From: Bacillota bacterium
Lineage (GTDB): Bacteria > Bacillota > Clostridia > Lachnospirales > Lachnospiraceae
DNA length: 64,000 nucleotides
NCBI GenBank assembly: GCA_023399055.1
Contig: JAEWQV010000017.1
Coordinates: forward strand, 302,308-366,307
Direction of reading: 5' to 3'
Shown here: in pieces, positions 45,529 to 54,278 of the stretch
How positions within the stretch are numbered: the stretch's first letter is position 1
Layout: every line of letters begins with the position of its first letter
Translations under genes and position numbers: made by a program
Notes under the pieces: generated by a model
Told to the model about the DNA's origin: nothing
The model's database searches: none
The model's input: the letters and a program-made list of their open reading frames with translations, nothing else

Positions 45529-45686
45529 AGATGATAATTGAACTCCTTTCATAAATAAATGTTTTGTCGCATAAGAAATTGCTTCATCACAAAAATACAA
45601 ATAAGGGAAAACACATTACAAAGTCAACTTTTGTTATTTTCATTTAAAACATAATAGGAGGGGAACGTGTAATACATTCCTCTCCT

Positions 45687-45694
45687 ATTATGTG
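45687..45694 (-). promoter_or_regulatory. CACATAAT box
   Basis: Minus-strand CACATAAT lies 160 bases before the ATG at 45528, beyond the end of the fragment at 45700-45840. Confidence 0.3.
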
Positions 45695-45699
45695 TCAGA

Positions 45700-45840
45700 T
45701 TAATTTAATGAAAATGTCTTTAGAAAGATAATTCTTCGTCTATAATCTCCACCATATCCTTCGCTTTCAGCAAATGCAACATCTTCCGCTGCTACATCGC
45801 TGTCCTCTAATATACATATAAAGCAATTCGTAAATTCATC
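45700..45840 (-). pseudogene. Short coding-like fragment without a start
   Basis: A 46-codon frame between stops reads DEFTNCFICILEDSDVAAED and then VAFAESEGYGGDYRRRIIFL. Its composition looks like real protein, but there is no start codon or ribosome binding site. It overlaps the last bases of 45807-46529 in another frame. It may be the tail of a lost gene. Confidence 0.3.
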
Positions 45841-46529
45841 TTAATTAGAAAGATATCTTCTATCAGCCATATGAGTCCAATTATCGTAAGAATTATTGAC
45901 GTCAAAGTGTTTGCAGCTAGAACTTTTAGTCCTAAAAAAGAAATCCCTATGCCTGACTTCTTAATTATTTCATTGATAAAATAGGTCTGATTCTGGCTTT
46001 GTATTCGAACTACTTTTTCGTCCATATAATTCTCATATTCACTTTCTGTGCCTGAATTTAGTTTACTTACTGCTCCTCTGATAAAATTGTATGTCTCGTA
46101 TCCTGCATCAACTTGCGATATCTGCTCTAGGTATGTAGTTGGAAGCCACCACAATTCTTTATTTAAGTCTCCAGCCCCTATCATCTTAGGAATTTCCGTG
46201 TATATAGGATCTTGTTTTATTTGGTTATCGACATAAATATTCAATTTACTTCCAATGAAAGCAGTAGTCACAACTGAAAGGATTGTAATTAGAAATAATA
46301 TAATCAGCGCGAGTAAATTATTTATAGGGATATATTGTTTCATTGGTATATTTGTTTTCACTATGGTTGCGATAAGCATGCTTACAGATAATGCAACACA
46401 TATTTTTAAAATAATAGGCTTGGCAAGATAATCTGTTATGGAGAAATACAGTAAAAGCCAGGCAATTGTAAATATACCGGCAATAACGATATCATATTTT
46501 GTTCGTATTCTATTATATTTTATATCCAT
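45807..46529 (-). CDS. Hypothetical membrane protein, 240 aa
   Basis: Four membrane segments are seen, at about 15-32, 40-57, 72-95 and 205-228, with an external or cytoplasmic loop of about 110 residues between the third and fourth. The loop carries LWWLPTTYLEQ and a charged patch. I do not recognise the family. It follows the 86-residue gene by 14 bases, and that gene overlaps the 53-residue gene by four bases, so the three form a small operon. Function is unknown. Confidence 0.55.
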   Translation of the reverse strand: MDIKYNRIRTKYDIVIAGIFTIAWLLLYFSITDYLAKPIILKICVALSVSMLIATIVKTNIPMKQYIPINNLLALIILFLITILSVVTTAFIGSKLNIYVDNQIKQDPIYTEIPKMIGAGDLNKELWWLPTTYLEQISQVDAGYETYNFIRGAVSKLNSGTESEYENYMDEKVVRIQSQNQTYFINEIIKKSGIGISFLGLKVLAANTLTSIILTIIGLIWLIEDIFLIKMNLRIALYVY

Positions 46530-46543
46530 AAATTGCTCCTGAC

Positions 46544-46804
46544 TTAGTTGATAACAGCTTTTTCTCTTAGCTCTATTTGTAATGTGAGGAAATACCTTTT
46601 TATCAAGTCCACCTTATTTACGTAACTTGATATAGGGCAATTGACATCTGTAATCATAAGCTCTGTCACCTTTTCTTCCAGACTGTTTATTTCGTCTATT
46701 GTAGATATACTTTCTATCCCTGTCTTATTACAATAAAGTCGCACCGTTTCCGTATAGAAAGGGTCTCCTGCAATACGAAAATCTTTAAGATAGATTATTT
46801 TCAT
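46544..46804 (-). CDS. Small hypothetical protein, 86 aa
   Basis: A soluble protein beginning MKIIYLKDFRIAGDPFYTET with a C-terminal helix. The start overlaps the previous gene's stop (ATGA), and GGAGGG lies just before it inside that gene, so translation is coupled. No family is recognised. It precedes the membrane protein 45807-46529 by 14 bases. Confidence 0.55.
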   Translation of the reverse strand: MKIIYLKDFRIAGDPFYTETVRLYCNKTGIESISTIDEINSLEEKVTELMITDVNCPISSYVNKVDLIKRYFLTLQIELREKAVIN

Positions 46805-46962
46805 ATTCTCCCTCCCTTGTTTACAGCATATTCTACTCCATGATCCGAATAATCAAGTAGCTTCCTTAATTCCGTTTCTTTCTCAAATTTTGCAATAGTT
46901 CCTATCTTTTCTTCGTCTGGTGCTTTTTTTATAATGTCTTTCTTTCTACTAACATGATTCAT
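46801..46962 (-). CDS. Small charged protein, 53 aa
   Basis: GGAGGG lies six bases before the ATG at 46962. The product begins MNHVSRKKDIIKKAPDEEK and is rich in Lys and Glu, with no membrane segment. The stop TGA overlaps the next start in ATGA. Its end encodes the ribosome binding site of the next gene. It is the first gene of a three-gene operon (46962 to 45807). Function is unknown. Confidence 0.5.
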   Translation of the reverse strand: MNHVSRKKDIIKKAPDEEKIGTIAKFEKETELRKLLDYSDHGVEYAVNKGGRI

Positions 46963-47066
46963 ACAATTCCCTCCATAATATATAGTTTAATTGGATCCAA
47001 CTCTTATCCAGCAGTCCGACGGGTATGTAGAGCTTAGTACAAAACTCTATCAAACGTAATTTAACT

Positions 47067-48677
47067 TTATTTATATTTATCCAATCCGTACATATTCACA
47101 GCCTCATCAAAGGTTATTATTACTTTCCTCTTTTTTTCCGAATTATAATAAGTAAATGACGTAACATTACTGGTAGTATCCCTGTTAATGGTTATATCCT
47201 CCCTATGGTTCTTCTTTACAATATCAACCACATATTGTTCGAAATCAAATTTGTCTGATATCACTTCTTCAGGGACATATATCTTGGTTTTATTCTTGTC
47301 CAACACTTCAATAGTAATATCTATGCCGTATCCATTTTCATCTCTAAATATACCGTTTATATCTTTGTATTTGATGTTTACAGACTTAATCTCATAATTC
47401 CTATCAGTGATTATTGTAATATCTTTTCTGATGTTACTATTCGTTTCGTTTTTTATACCAGTACATTTCACAATATATTCACTCGATGTTATTTCTACGG
47501 ACCATTGTCCACCAGTTGTATTATCTAAGTAGTCCTCAAGATTAATTGAAACGGCTGTTTTGTTCCTGGCTGGCATCAGATATGCCTTATTTACTGTCTC
47601 ACGTCTCCATCCACATCCGTCGATGTATACAAATTTCTTAATCGTTTCCCCAATTGTTGTAATGTAAAAATCGACAGCTTCTATCTCTGATGCATCATCT
47701 TCATATTCCTGCATTGTTGCTACAGATTTCTCATCATATTTAGATATGATCTTGTAATATTCGTATCCTGAATCGTTTGATTTTTTATAATTCACTACAA
47801 TATTACAATTCTTGGGATAAGCTGCATTGACTACTTTGTCGGCAATTTCTCGTTCTTCTTCTGTTAAAATCTTTACAAAAGCTTTCGTAGACTCTGGGCT
47901 TTTTGTTGAAGTAATTGTAGGTGTTGCTATAGGAACTGTTGTAGGTATTGCTGTGGGAGCTATTGTAGGAACTGTTGTAGGAGTTACTTTAGGAACTGTT
48001 GTAGGAGTTACTGTAGTTTTTAATGTTGCACCTATTACTGTTTTTGTTGAGATTGTAAAATTAAATCTCATTATTTCAGTTTCATCGAAATTACTTCCCT
48101 TGACTTTGATTACACATATGTACTCACCAAGTTTAAGATTTCCGAATGCTAATTGCTCATCTACGATGCTTTGTTTGATTTCATAAGTGCTGCTTTTCGG
48201 ATGATCAGACGTTTTGGTTACTACGGTTCCATCTTTTGATATAAAACAACCTGTCACATTATTAATCGTTCCTATATTTGTAGATATCAGACCACTAATA
48301 TGAAAGCTTTCGCCTTCTTTCACCGACGACGGGTATATTTTATTTGTACAAGAAACTGTTGCCACTTTATGTGTTGGCGTTGACATTGGTGTTGGAGTTG
48401 GCAATATAGTTGGAACATAATCAATCCTATTGTTATTCCAGTTTTCCTTACTAATTAGAGCTTTATCTTTTTCTTCTTGTGAAATGTGTGCTCCGCTAAC
48501 TGTATTTTCTGTTGCAGGAAACAAATTGCAACCTATCATACCTGTCATGCATAACACTATAAGTCCCAGCATCGATATTATTGTTATCCTTCTTTTTTGC
48601 TTCATTTGATTTAATTTTTGAGGAAGAGTATCCTCAATAGCTCCTTCCCTTGCTCTTAATATACTTTGCTGTGACAC
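47067..48677 (-). CDS. Membrane-anchored two-domain surface protein, 536 aa
   Basis: The GTG at 48677 lacks a clear Shine-Dalgarno. A basic stretch (about 25-30) and hydrophobic helix (about 31-49, ending GMIGC) anchor it; the cysteine could be a lipobox if translation began at the inner ATG (MKQKRR). An Ig-like domain (about 105-205) follows, then a Thr/Pro/Val linker of imperfect TVxPT repeats (about 220-262; near-repeats of 21 bases), then a C-terminal mixed domain with FDFEQYVVDIVKKNH and ITFDEAVNMYGL. I do not recognise the C-terminal family. A surface sensor or binding role is inferred from topology only. Confidence 0.6.
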   Translation of the reverse strand: MSQQSILRAREGAIEDTLPQKLNQMKQKRRITIISMLGLIVLCMTGMIGCNLFPATENTVSGAHISQEEKDKALISKENWNNNRIDYVPTILPTPTPMSTPTHKVATVSCTNKIYPSSVKEGESFHISGLISTNIGTINNVTGCFISKDGTVVTKTSDHPKSSTYEIKQSIVDEQLAFGNLKLGEYICVIKVKGSNFDETEIMRFNFTISTKTVIGATLKTTVTPTTVPKVTPTTVPTIAPTAIPTTVPIATPTITSTKSPESTKAFVKILTEEEREIADKVVNAAYPKNCNIVVNYKKSNDSGYEYYKIISKYDEKSVATMQEYEDDASEIEAVDFYITTIGETIKKFVYIDGCGWRRETVNKAYLMPARNKTAVSINLEDYLDNTTGGQWSVEITSSEYIVKCTGIKNETNSNIRKDITIITDRNYEIKSVNIKYKDINGIFRDENGYGIDITIEVLDKNKTKIYVPEEVISDKFDFEQYVVDIVKKNHREDITINRDTTSNVTSFTYYNSEKKRKVIITFDEAVNMYGLDKYK

Positions 48678-48741
48678 AAAATTTTTTAGGTTTTATTATG
48701 GTGTTTCATTATATCCAAAGATCTCTGGCAGACTATTAACA

Positions 48742-49485
48742 TTAGTTCTCTATATACAAGATACAACCAAAGGCATCTTCAAGGTCACCGCATATAATTC
48801 TTTTTTTCTTTGCTTTTTTCAGATATGGAAGCAACATAAGCACCTGTGTCTGATCTGCACCTCCAGCTACTACACCAAACAATCCCAAAATTACGAGGAT
48901 TGGATCTTGCAGGAAAGCACCTATCATTACCACTAATAATCCTGTTGTAATTGTTGGTGCAATAGTTCCTAGAATCATTTTCTTTAATGACATATCAATT
49001 TTGCAATGGCAATAAGGGGTGAGTTTTTTTATTCCAATTTTAAATCCTTTTCTTTTAGTCTCTTTATCAAATCCGAACTGCCACACCCACTTGTGCGTGA
49101 ATTCATGCAGTATAGTCAATATGGTCAGTGCTATAAAGAAACCCACAACAAAAATCGCATAACTTATATCCCTAACCGTCAGTGCCTGCTCATAACTTAA
49201 CGTCTGCATTATGTTAAGTTTTTGAGCAATTTCGGTAAATTTAATAGCAATCTTATATGCTTTTTCTGTTAAGAAAGTTCCGAGTATTTGATATCTTACA
49301 ATACCCATAAAAGGAATTGTGATTGCCCAAGCTATCCCTGCTGCCAAGAACCCAACAAAACCTCCCATAACATTGGCCTTTAAAAATCCCATTTCCATAG
49401 ATATCTTTGTACATTTATTTGGATCCACTGTAATCAAACGTTTGCATGCATCTTTATTTTTATTTTTGATACGATTTTTATTCAT
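48742..49485 (-). CDS. DUF3267-type membrane zinc metallopeptidase
   Basis: Four to five membrane segments are present. The zincin motif HEFTH (HExxH) lies near residue 124 after TILT, and a FGVVAGGADQTQVLM segment lies near 200. These features fit DUF3267 proteins, which are predicted integral-membrane proteases of Firmicutes. Substrates are unknown. AAGGAG precedes the ATG at some distance (about 13 bases). Upstream lie a CACATAAT box (49527-49534) and composite element E5 (49729-49769), the standard element layout. Confidence 0.75.
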   Translation of the reverse strand: MNKNRIKNKNKDACKRLITVDPNKCTKISMEMGFLKANVMGGFVGFLAAGIAWAITIPFMGIVRYQILGTFLTEKAYKIAIKFTEIAQKLNIMQTLSYEQALTVRDISYAIFVVGFFIALTILTILHEFTHKWVWQFGFDKETKRKGFKIGIKKLTPYCHCKIDMSLKKMILGTIAPTITTGLLVVMIGAFLQDPILVILGLFGVVAGGADQTQVLMLLPYLKKAKKKRIICGDLEDAFGCILYIEN

Positions 49486-49526
49486 TAATTTTACTCGTCT
49501 CCTTATGTGTTTACCTGCATTATTAT

Positions 49527-49769
49527 ATTATGTGATATTGTTTTTTTATCAGTCTGTATTATCTTGGTTTGTATTTAAATCGTCTTTTCTGTACCGCGGT
49601 CGTCTCTTTCCTTGCCAGCCTCCAACACATTATTTTGTTAGTCTCTTCTTCTCCAATTATTCTCTCGATGTACTCAACTGTATCGTTGCATCAGGCTGAC
49701 ATTATGGAATCAATATAAATATATGTCTATTATGTTTCATAATTTTATGACTGAGCTGTCATGAGAAAA
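49527..49769 (-). promoter_or_regulatory. CACATAAT box plus composite element E5
   Basis: The proximal box (49527-49534) lies about 42 bases before 49485, preceded by CTGATAAAAAAAC as at the giant gene. E5 (49729-49769) reads TTTTCTCATGACA, 20 bp, AACATAAT on the minus strand. The distance between them is about 200 bases, without a gene. Confidence 0.45.
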
Positions 49770-50310
49770 GTCAGGCGACGGCGGAAGACTTGTTGGGAGC
49801 GGACCAAGTTTTTACCAGTAGGGACTAATTCTTTTTATCAGTTGATAGAATATAAAGATTCATATTCTTCCTCCCCAACTGCTTATAGCTCTATTAACGC
49901 GGAAAAATGGAACTGATAAAGCTGAAAAGTGGAGCTTATTAGACGCAGAAAAATTGATCTTAAATGCATATTTTATGCAGCATTACAATTTTGTCTGATG
50001 ATATAAAGAATTGTAGAATTATATTTATTACTCTATTAACCTTTCTCTTATCTCCTTACATTAAAATAGCCAATACAATACAAGGACCATTGTAATTTTG
50101 ACCCTTGTATTATATTTATATTAAAAGGGGAATAAATAGTGAAAAATAGATATATCGAGTGGTTTTTAATTAAAAAAGTAGCACCTATTTAATAAATCAA
50201 CTACCAGATATTCTTGTTATGTTTAATGTTTTTTTCCTATCATGTCATTAAAAATCAGCTCTAATTACAAGGGCTGGTATACTAATCGTAATCAGTAAAG
50301 TGAACACAAT
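49770..50310. other. Intergenic stretch without a supported gene
   Basis: A GC-richer piece (about 49770-49830: AGGCGACGGCGGAAG) stands out; the rest is AT-rich. No frame with a ribosome binding site is seen. Confidence 0.4.
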
Positions 50311-50342
50311 AAAAAACCCATGCTTTTTAAGCATAGGCTTTT
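50311..50342 (-). terminator. Terminator hairpin inside a gene-poor stretch
   Basis: CCCATGCTT and AAGCATAGG flank a short loop, with a T6 run on the minus strand (A6 on plus). It could end a transcript starting at composite element E6 (51072-51110). Confidence 0.6.
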
Positions 50343-50577
50343 AGTATTAGATGCTTACGTAAGCTCGAGTAATCTTTTGATAGAAGAAATCAACACAATT
50401 GCCTTACTCATGATGAAAGTGACTTTGCACCCTTCATTCACCAGGGTAATCCCAATGTAATTATATTAAACGACAGATACTGTTACCCCGCTTAAATATA
50501 TATCAAGTTAGAGCCTGGCTGTAATGTGAAGATAATAATTGAAAGTATATCGCTATCTCAATCTTGAGAGAAAAGGT

Positions 50578-50772
50578 ATGAACCCCTCATCAAGCCGCAG
50601 AGCTATGAGCCGTGGAAGAAAAAGAGCTTTCAGAATAATACAAAAAACATGGGCTGCAGAAACTACCCTAAAAGAAAATGTAAAAAACTCGAGGAATAGA
50701 AAGATAGAGCTTTCAAGAACATTTATAGATAACGTTAGAAATACATTAAAACAAATTAGGAATTCATCTTAG
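50578..50772 (+). CDS. Possible small basic protein, 64 aa
   Basis: The frame begins MNPSSSRRAMSRGRKRAFRI and is very basic and helical, without a membrane segment. The ribosome binding site is poor (AAAAGGT directly against the ATG), and a 13-codon longer frame starts with TTG. It stands alone on the plus strand within a long gene-poor stretch. A further frame after it (about 50797-50904) reads RTIGRSKGDYALKLKIRDFN without a start. Both may be relics of one old gene. Confidence that it is expressed is low. Confidence 0.3.
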   Translation: MNPSSSRRAMSRGRKRAFRIIQKTWAAETTLKENVKNSRNRKIELSRTFIDNVRNTLKQIRNSS

Positions 50773-51071
50773 AATTAATCGGTTTCTAAAGGTCGTAGAA
50801 CAATTGGGCGTTCTAAAGGCGACTACGCATTAAAATTAAAAATCAGAGACTTTAACCTTGTATGTCTTACTTTCATGCAAAAAGAAAGACATATTGCATC
50901 CTAACTGAAACTGTTAGTTTTGAAACACGCCCTCAAGTTTATGATACTATGCACTACCAATACTGTAACAGCAACTCTTATCCAAGGTGTAAGAAATCAT
51001 AAGTTGCATTTCATGAAGTAAATTGCTTTGATAATAATCCTTGTTTTATATTTTTCATTGGTAATCCCTGT

Positions 51072-51110
51072 TTTATGTGGAAACTATTTTAAATCCGTTC
51101 TGTGAGAAAA
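51072..51110 (-). promoter_or_regulatory. Composite element E6
   Basis: Minus-strand TTTTCTCACAGAA, 18 bp, CACATAAA. Unlike the other copies it has no minus-strand gene downstream for over 1.5 kb, so it may drive a noncoding RNA ending at 50311-50342. Confidence 0.4.
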
Positions 51111-51155
51111 AGGGGTTTATTATTGTTGTAAGGCTTTTTGTAGCCCAAGAGTCAG

Positions 51156-51533
51156 TTATTGCTCGCTTATTCCTTTGTTATTTTTATAATTTACATTTGT
51201 ATTTACGATTACGTTACCTGCCTCTGTAATACAGGCTTCTACCTTTTTTCTAAAATCAATTGTGAAGTCCTTATTTATACAATGTTTTCCTTTGATTCCT
51301 TCGACATCTTTTATAAAATTCCTGCAAGCCGTTACCATTATTAAGTCAACTAAGTTATTTTCTTCATATGGATTTGCATTAATTTCATCTTTGATAGTTG
51401 GGTCCTCTAAATATTCGTTTGGAATGCGCTTGACAATATCTTCATAGCTTGTATTAACAATTTTTTTACTTTTAATATAATCTATGATAATATTTTTTGT
51501 AATATTATCTATCTGCGATTTTGTTAATATCAT
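51156..51533 (-). CDS. Hypothetical protein, 125 aa
   Basis: The ATG at 51533 has AAAGGGG six bases upstream; a longer frame to 51560 lacks a site. The protein is soluble and helical (MILTKSQIDNITKNIIIDYI), with a mid segment RIPNEYLEDPTIKDEINAN and a C-terminal strand pattern (ACITEAGNVIVNTNVNY). No family is recognised. It stands alone, with E6 directly downstream. Confidence 0.5.
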   Translation of the reverse strand: MILTKSQIDNITKNIIIDYIKSKKIVNTSYEDIVKRIPNEYLEDPTIKDEINANPYEENNLVDLIMVTACRNFIKDVEGIKGKHCINKDFTIDFRKKVEACITEAGNVIVNTNVNYKNNKGISEQ

Positions 51534-51560
51534 AACTGTCCCCTTTCTATTTATTTCCAA

Positions 51561-52184
51561 TACATGCTTCTATTTCTCACATAATTTTATACCAAATAAT
51601 ATTATGAACTATATTCCTCAATAATGCAATATGTGAAACCCCCTGTTTTTATAGCGTATACCTTAAGTAATTATAGCACAACTATTTGCATTTTTGTAAT
51701 TAATTTCCATATTTAATAACAATTAAACTTAGTTTCCTAAAAAACCTATAAAAGATTTCTCTCCAATAGGTGCTTTTGATGTTAATAATTAGGCGAACAT
51801 GAACGTCTGTCTTGATCCAAGGCTAATTTAATCCGTAGGGTCCACGTACAAGATTTCGAATAAAGCAACTTCAATCTGATTAGTTTGTACATAATATTTG
51901 TAGACAAAATACAAAGTCGGTTATAAATGTATATATTTTATTGATTACATAAATTAAAATATCTAAAATTAGAAAAAAATGTATTATATTGGTATTAATC
52001 TGTAGTATAATAATTACAATAGAAGCGTGTGATGGAAGGTTCGAGCAATTGTTAAAATTGAGCTTACTAAAGAAAATGATAAGCTTCGATTTCCTGAACA
52101 ATTTAAATAATCAGAGAGGTAACAGACGGTCCTATTATTGATAAGAACGTTGCTCTCACAAAAAACAGAAAGGAGTTTATTGCT
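51561..52184. other. AT-rich intergenic stretch
   Basis: No gene with a ribosome binding site is found on either strand. A short plus frame near 52030-52110 reads KVRAIVKIELTKENDKLRFP before a stop and may be a relic. A minus frame of 73 codons (51880-52101) is of low-complexity AT-rich DNA and is rejected. Confidence 0.35.
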
Positions 52185-52385
52185 ATGAAGAATAAGTCGA
52201 AGAGAATATTTTTAGTAATTGTATTGTCTCCAGTTTTACTTGTGATGGGAATTGTAACGACCCTGGTTCTTATTCCTTTTTATCCGTTTTTACACGGTTG
52301 GGCTGTAGGTGATGGTAACCAATTACCTTCTCATCCATTTCTTAGGTTTATATGGGTTACATTAACAATGTATATTAGATGGTAG
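52185..52385 (+). CDS. Small membrane protein, 66 aa
   Basis: AAAGGAG lies about nine bases before the ATG. After a basic start (MKNKSKR) comes one long hydrophobic stretch (about 8-38), then a polar GDGNQLPSHPF segment and a second weak helix ending in IRW. It is one of the few plus-strand genes of the element. The bidirectional terminator at 52428-52458 follows. No family is recognised. Confidence 0.6.
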   Translation: MKNKSKRIFLVIVLSPVLLVMGIVTTLVLIPFYPFLHGWAVGDGNQLPSHPFLRFIWVTLTMYIRW

Positions 52386-52427
52386 TATTCCTGTGGAATA
52401 GCTTCTGTCTAATGTACCAATATGTAG

Positions 52428-52458
52428 AAAGAGCGGTTTTTATAACCCGCTCTTTTTT
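52428..52458. terminator. Bidirectional terminator between convergent genes
   Basis: AAAGAGCGG and CCGCTCTTT form a stem with flanking A and T runs, between the plus-strand small membrane gene and the minus-strand gene ending at 52471. Confidence 0.8.
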
Positions 52459-52470
52459 GCCGTTATTTTA

Positions 52471-54087
52471 TTAATCTTTATCAAAGAATTCTTGTTCTTC
52501 ACGGTAACTGTCTTCTTTTGTATCGAGTAATCCTTCATCAGAGAAATCAAAGGCTTTCGCAGGATTATTTTTCTGCTCTGCTTTCTGAACTTCATCTTGA
52601 ATAGATCCGCTGTTATTAAGATCCCTATAGTCATGGTTTCTATCTTTGGAACCAAGTTCAATAGCCTGTGCTTGTCCTTCTCTCTTCTGAACACCTTCTG
52701 CGAAGCCACTTGACTGAATGATAAGGTTCGTTTCTATACGCTTATTGTTTTCCTGTGGTGTCTGCTTTTGTTGATCCTGTTTGTTGATACCAAGCTCTTC
52801 GGTGTCAAGGATCTTTTCACTTTCTGTCGATTTCACAGCTCTATCGAGTCTATCTTTGTTAACATCGGTTTCTCCCTGCTCAATGCTTGCATTAAGCTCT
52901 ATGATAACTGATCCTCTTTCGTCTCGTGTTACCGTATATGCCTTTAATCGGTCACCTTCTTGCGCAAGGATAAGCTCCGATTCAAGAGACTGCTGGGTAA
53001 TAAGACCAGGTGCCATCTTTTGTTCTTCGGTTAATCGAACGAACTCTTTTTGGTCTATAACAGCAACGGTACCCATACGATCAGCGATTTTTGCAAGTTC
53101 CAGATCAAATTCTTCCCGGTTTTCTGTCATCTTCATATAACTTGGTTTAAAGTCAGCCCCCTTTTGTCGGTCTTCGTGGTTATTACTGCTTAATAATTCT
53201 TCGTAACGCTTTTTGGTGATCGCGTTATTTAATGAGTTCCTGTACACAAACTGTTCTTCAAGCTCATTGTTTTCATTTTGGGTTACATAGCGCTCTTCAT
53301 AACCTTCCCTGCTAACGACTAGCTTATGATTCGGCTTCTCTGAGTCAAATATTACACATGGATTATCCGAAGTAAAATCTCCGGCTTTATGAATATAATT
53401 ATTCATAATACTCCTGTATGCTGCGGTTGCTTCGATCCATTTACTATCTGGCTCTCCTTTAAACACTTCGATTTCTTTAATAGTTTCCAGAAGCATTTTT
53501 TCTTGGTCTCTTGGAACTCTTAAGGTATAATCGTTCGCGGACCGGTCAAATGAAACGCTTACCAAAACCCCATTATCATCCAGAAGCCTTAAAGCTCTGT
53601 CTACTGAGAGTTTGTCAAATCCTTTTACATCGGTTATAGGACATCCTTGGAAATACTCTTTCTCCTGTTCTTCGTTTGTGATGATATGACGTGGCTGTAG
53701 ATAGCTATATTTTTTTACAAGCTCAAAGGTTGAGATTTTATCCTTTGAGTCTATGATATACATCTGTTGTTCTATTTCTCCCATATCAATGTCGGAGTTT
53801 CTTTCAAATTTCAAACCTGACTCTGCCATTTCTTTTTCAAAAGCATTGCGGTTCAAATAAGGAACGGTAACGCAGGGAATATTTCTTAATGCGCTTTCTA
53901 CATCACCTGTCTTTTCAAGTTTTATTGGAAACGATTCTTCTTTTTTAAGAGCTAGATCTCTATCTTTCGTAATAAAATAGGAAAGAAAATTGAGTAAACC
54001 TGATGTAGTTTCTTTCAGAATTTGCATTTCTTGAGATGCACCGGTAGATATGGCTTGTATTACTGCTTGTGAGTCGTGATTTGCCAT
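52471..54087 (-). CDS. Element-type hypothetical protein, 538 aa
   Basis: A large soluble protein. The N-terminus (MANHDSQAVIQAISTGASQE, then ILKETTSGLLNFLSYFI) recalls the start of DUF3801/PcfB-type conjugation proteins, which assist the coupling protein, but the resemblance is weak. The middle has repeated short alpha/beta modules. From about 400 on it is Gln/Glu/Lys-rich and probably disordered. No enzyme motif is seen. AAAGGGG precedes the ATG, and a CCATAAT-type box lies about 47-55 bases upstream (54134-54142). It is the last clear gene of the element block on this side. Confidence 0.55.
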   Translation of the reverse strand: MANHDSQAVIQAISTGASQEMQILKETTSGLLNFLSYFITKDRDLALKKEESFPIKLEKTGDVESALRNIPCVTVPYLNRNAFEKEMAESGLKFERNSDIDMGEIEQQMYIIDSKDKISTFELVKKYSYLQPRHIITNEEQEKEYFQGCPITDVKGFDKLSVDRALRLLDDNGVLVSVSFDRSANDYTLRVPRDQEKMLLETIKEIEVFKGEPDSKWIEATAAYRSIMNNYIHKAGDFTSDNPCVIFDSEKPNHKLVVSREGYEERYVTQNENNELEEQFVYRNSLNNAITKKRYEELLSSNNHEDRQKGADFKPSYMKMTENREEFDLELAKIADRMGTVAVIDQKEFVRLTEEQKMAPGLITQQSLESELILAQEGDRLKAYTVTRDERGSVIIELNASIEQGETDVNKDRLDRAVKSTESEKILDTEELGINKQDQQKQTPQENNKRIETNLIIQSSGFAEGVQKREGQAQAIELGSKDRNHDYRDLNNSGSIQDEVQKAEQKNNPAKAFDFSDEGLLDTKEDSYREEQEFFDKD

Positions 54088-54226
54088 AGATGATTTCCCC
54101 TTTCAAATACATAACGATATTTTTTTCAATATTATTATGGTGAAAATAAAAATAAACAACGTGTAGATATAGGGATGCCACTGAAATGAGAGCAATTATG
54201 TGTTAGAAATATTTTCAAAAACTCTA

Positions 54227-54257
54227 TTGACATTGACCTTGCGTCAACTTGTATAAT
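54227..54257 (+). promoter_or_regulatory. MerR-type promoter with 19-bp spacer
   Basis: A TTGACA -35 (54227-54232) and TATAAT -10 (54252-54257) are separated by 19 bp instead of 17. The spacer holds the dyad TTGAC-CTTGC-GTCAA. This is the layout that MerR-family regulators recognise and untwist, and it directly precedes a MerR gene, so autoregulation is expected. Confidence 0.85.
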
Positions 54258-54278
54258 AGTGGTAAAGAGGTGATATTT

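Noticed and set aside
47900..48020. Short-period repeats that could suggest a CRISPR or VNTR
   Set aside because: They encode the Thr/Pro linker of 47067-48677 and are in-frame, imperfect and without spacers.
51880..52101. 73-codon minus-strand frame
   Set aside because: Low-complexity AT-rich translation, no ribosome binding site.
1..54200. Relaxase, integrase or transposase of the element
   Set aside because: No relaxase HUH/MOB motif, tyrosine or serine recombinase, or DDE transposase was recognised; they must lie outside the window or be absent.
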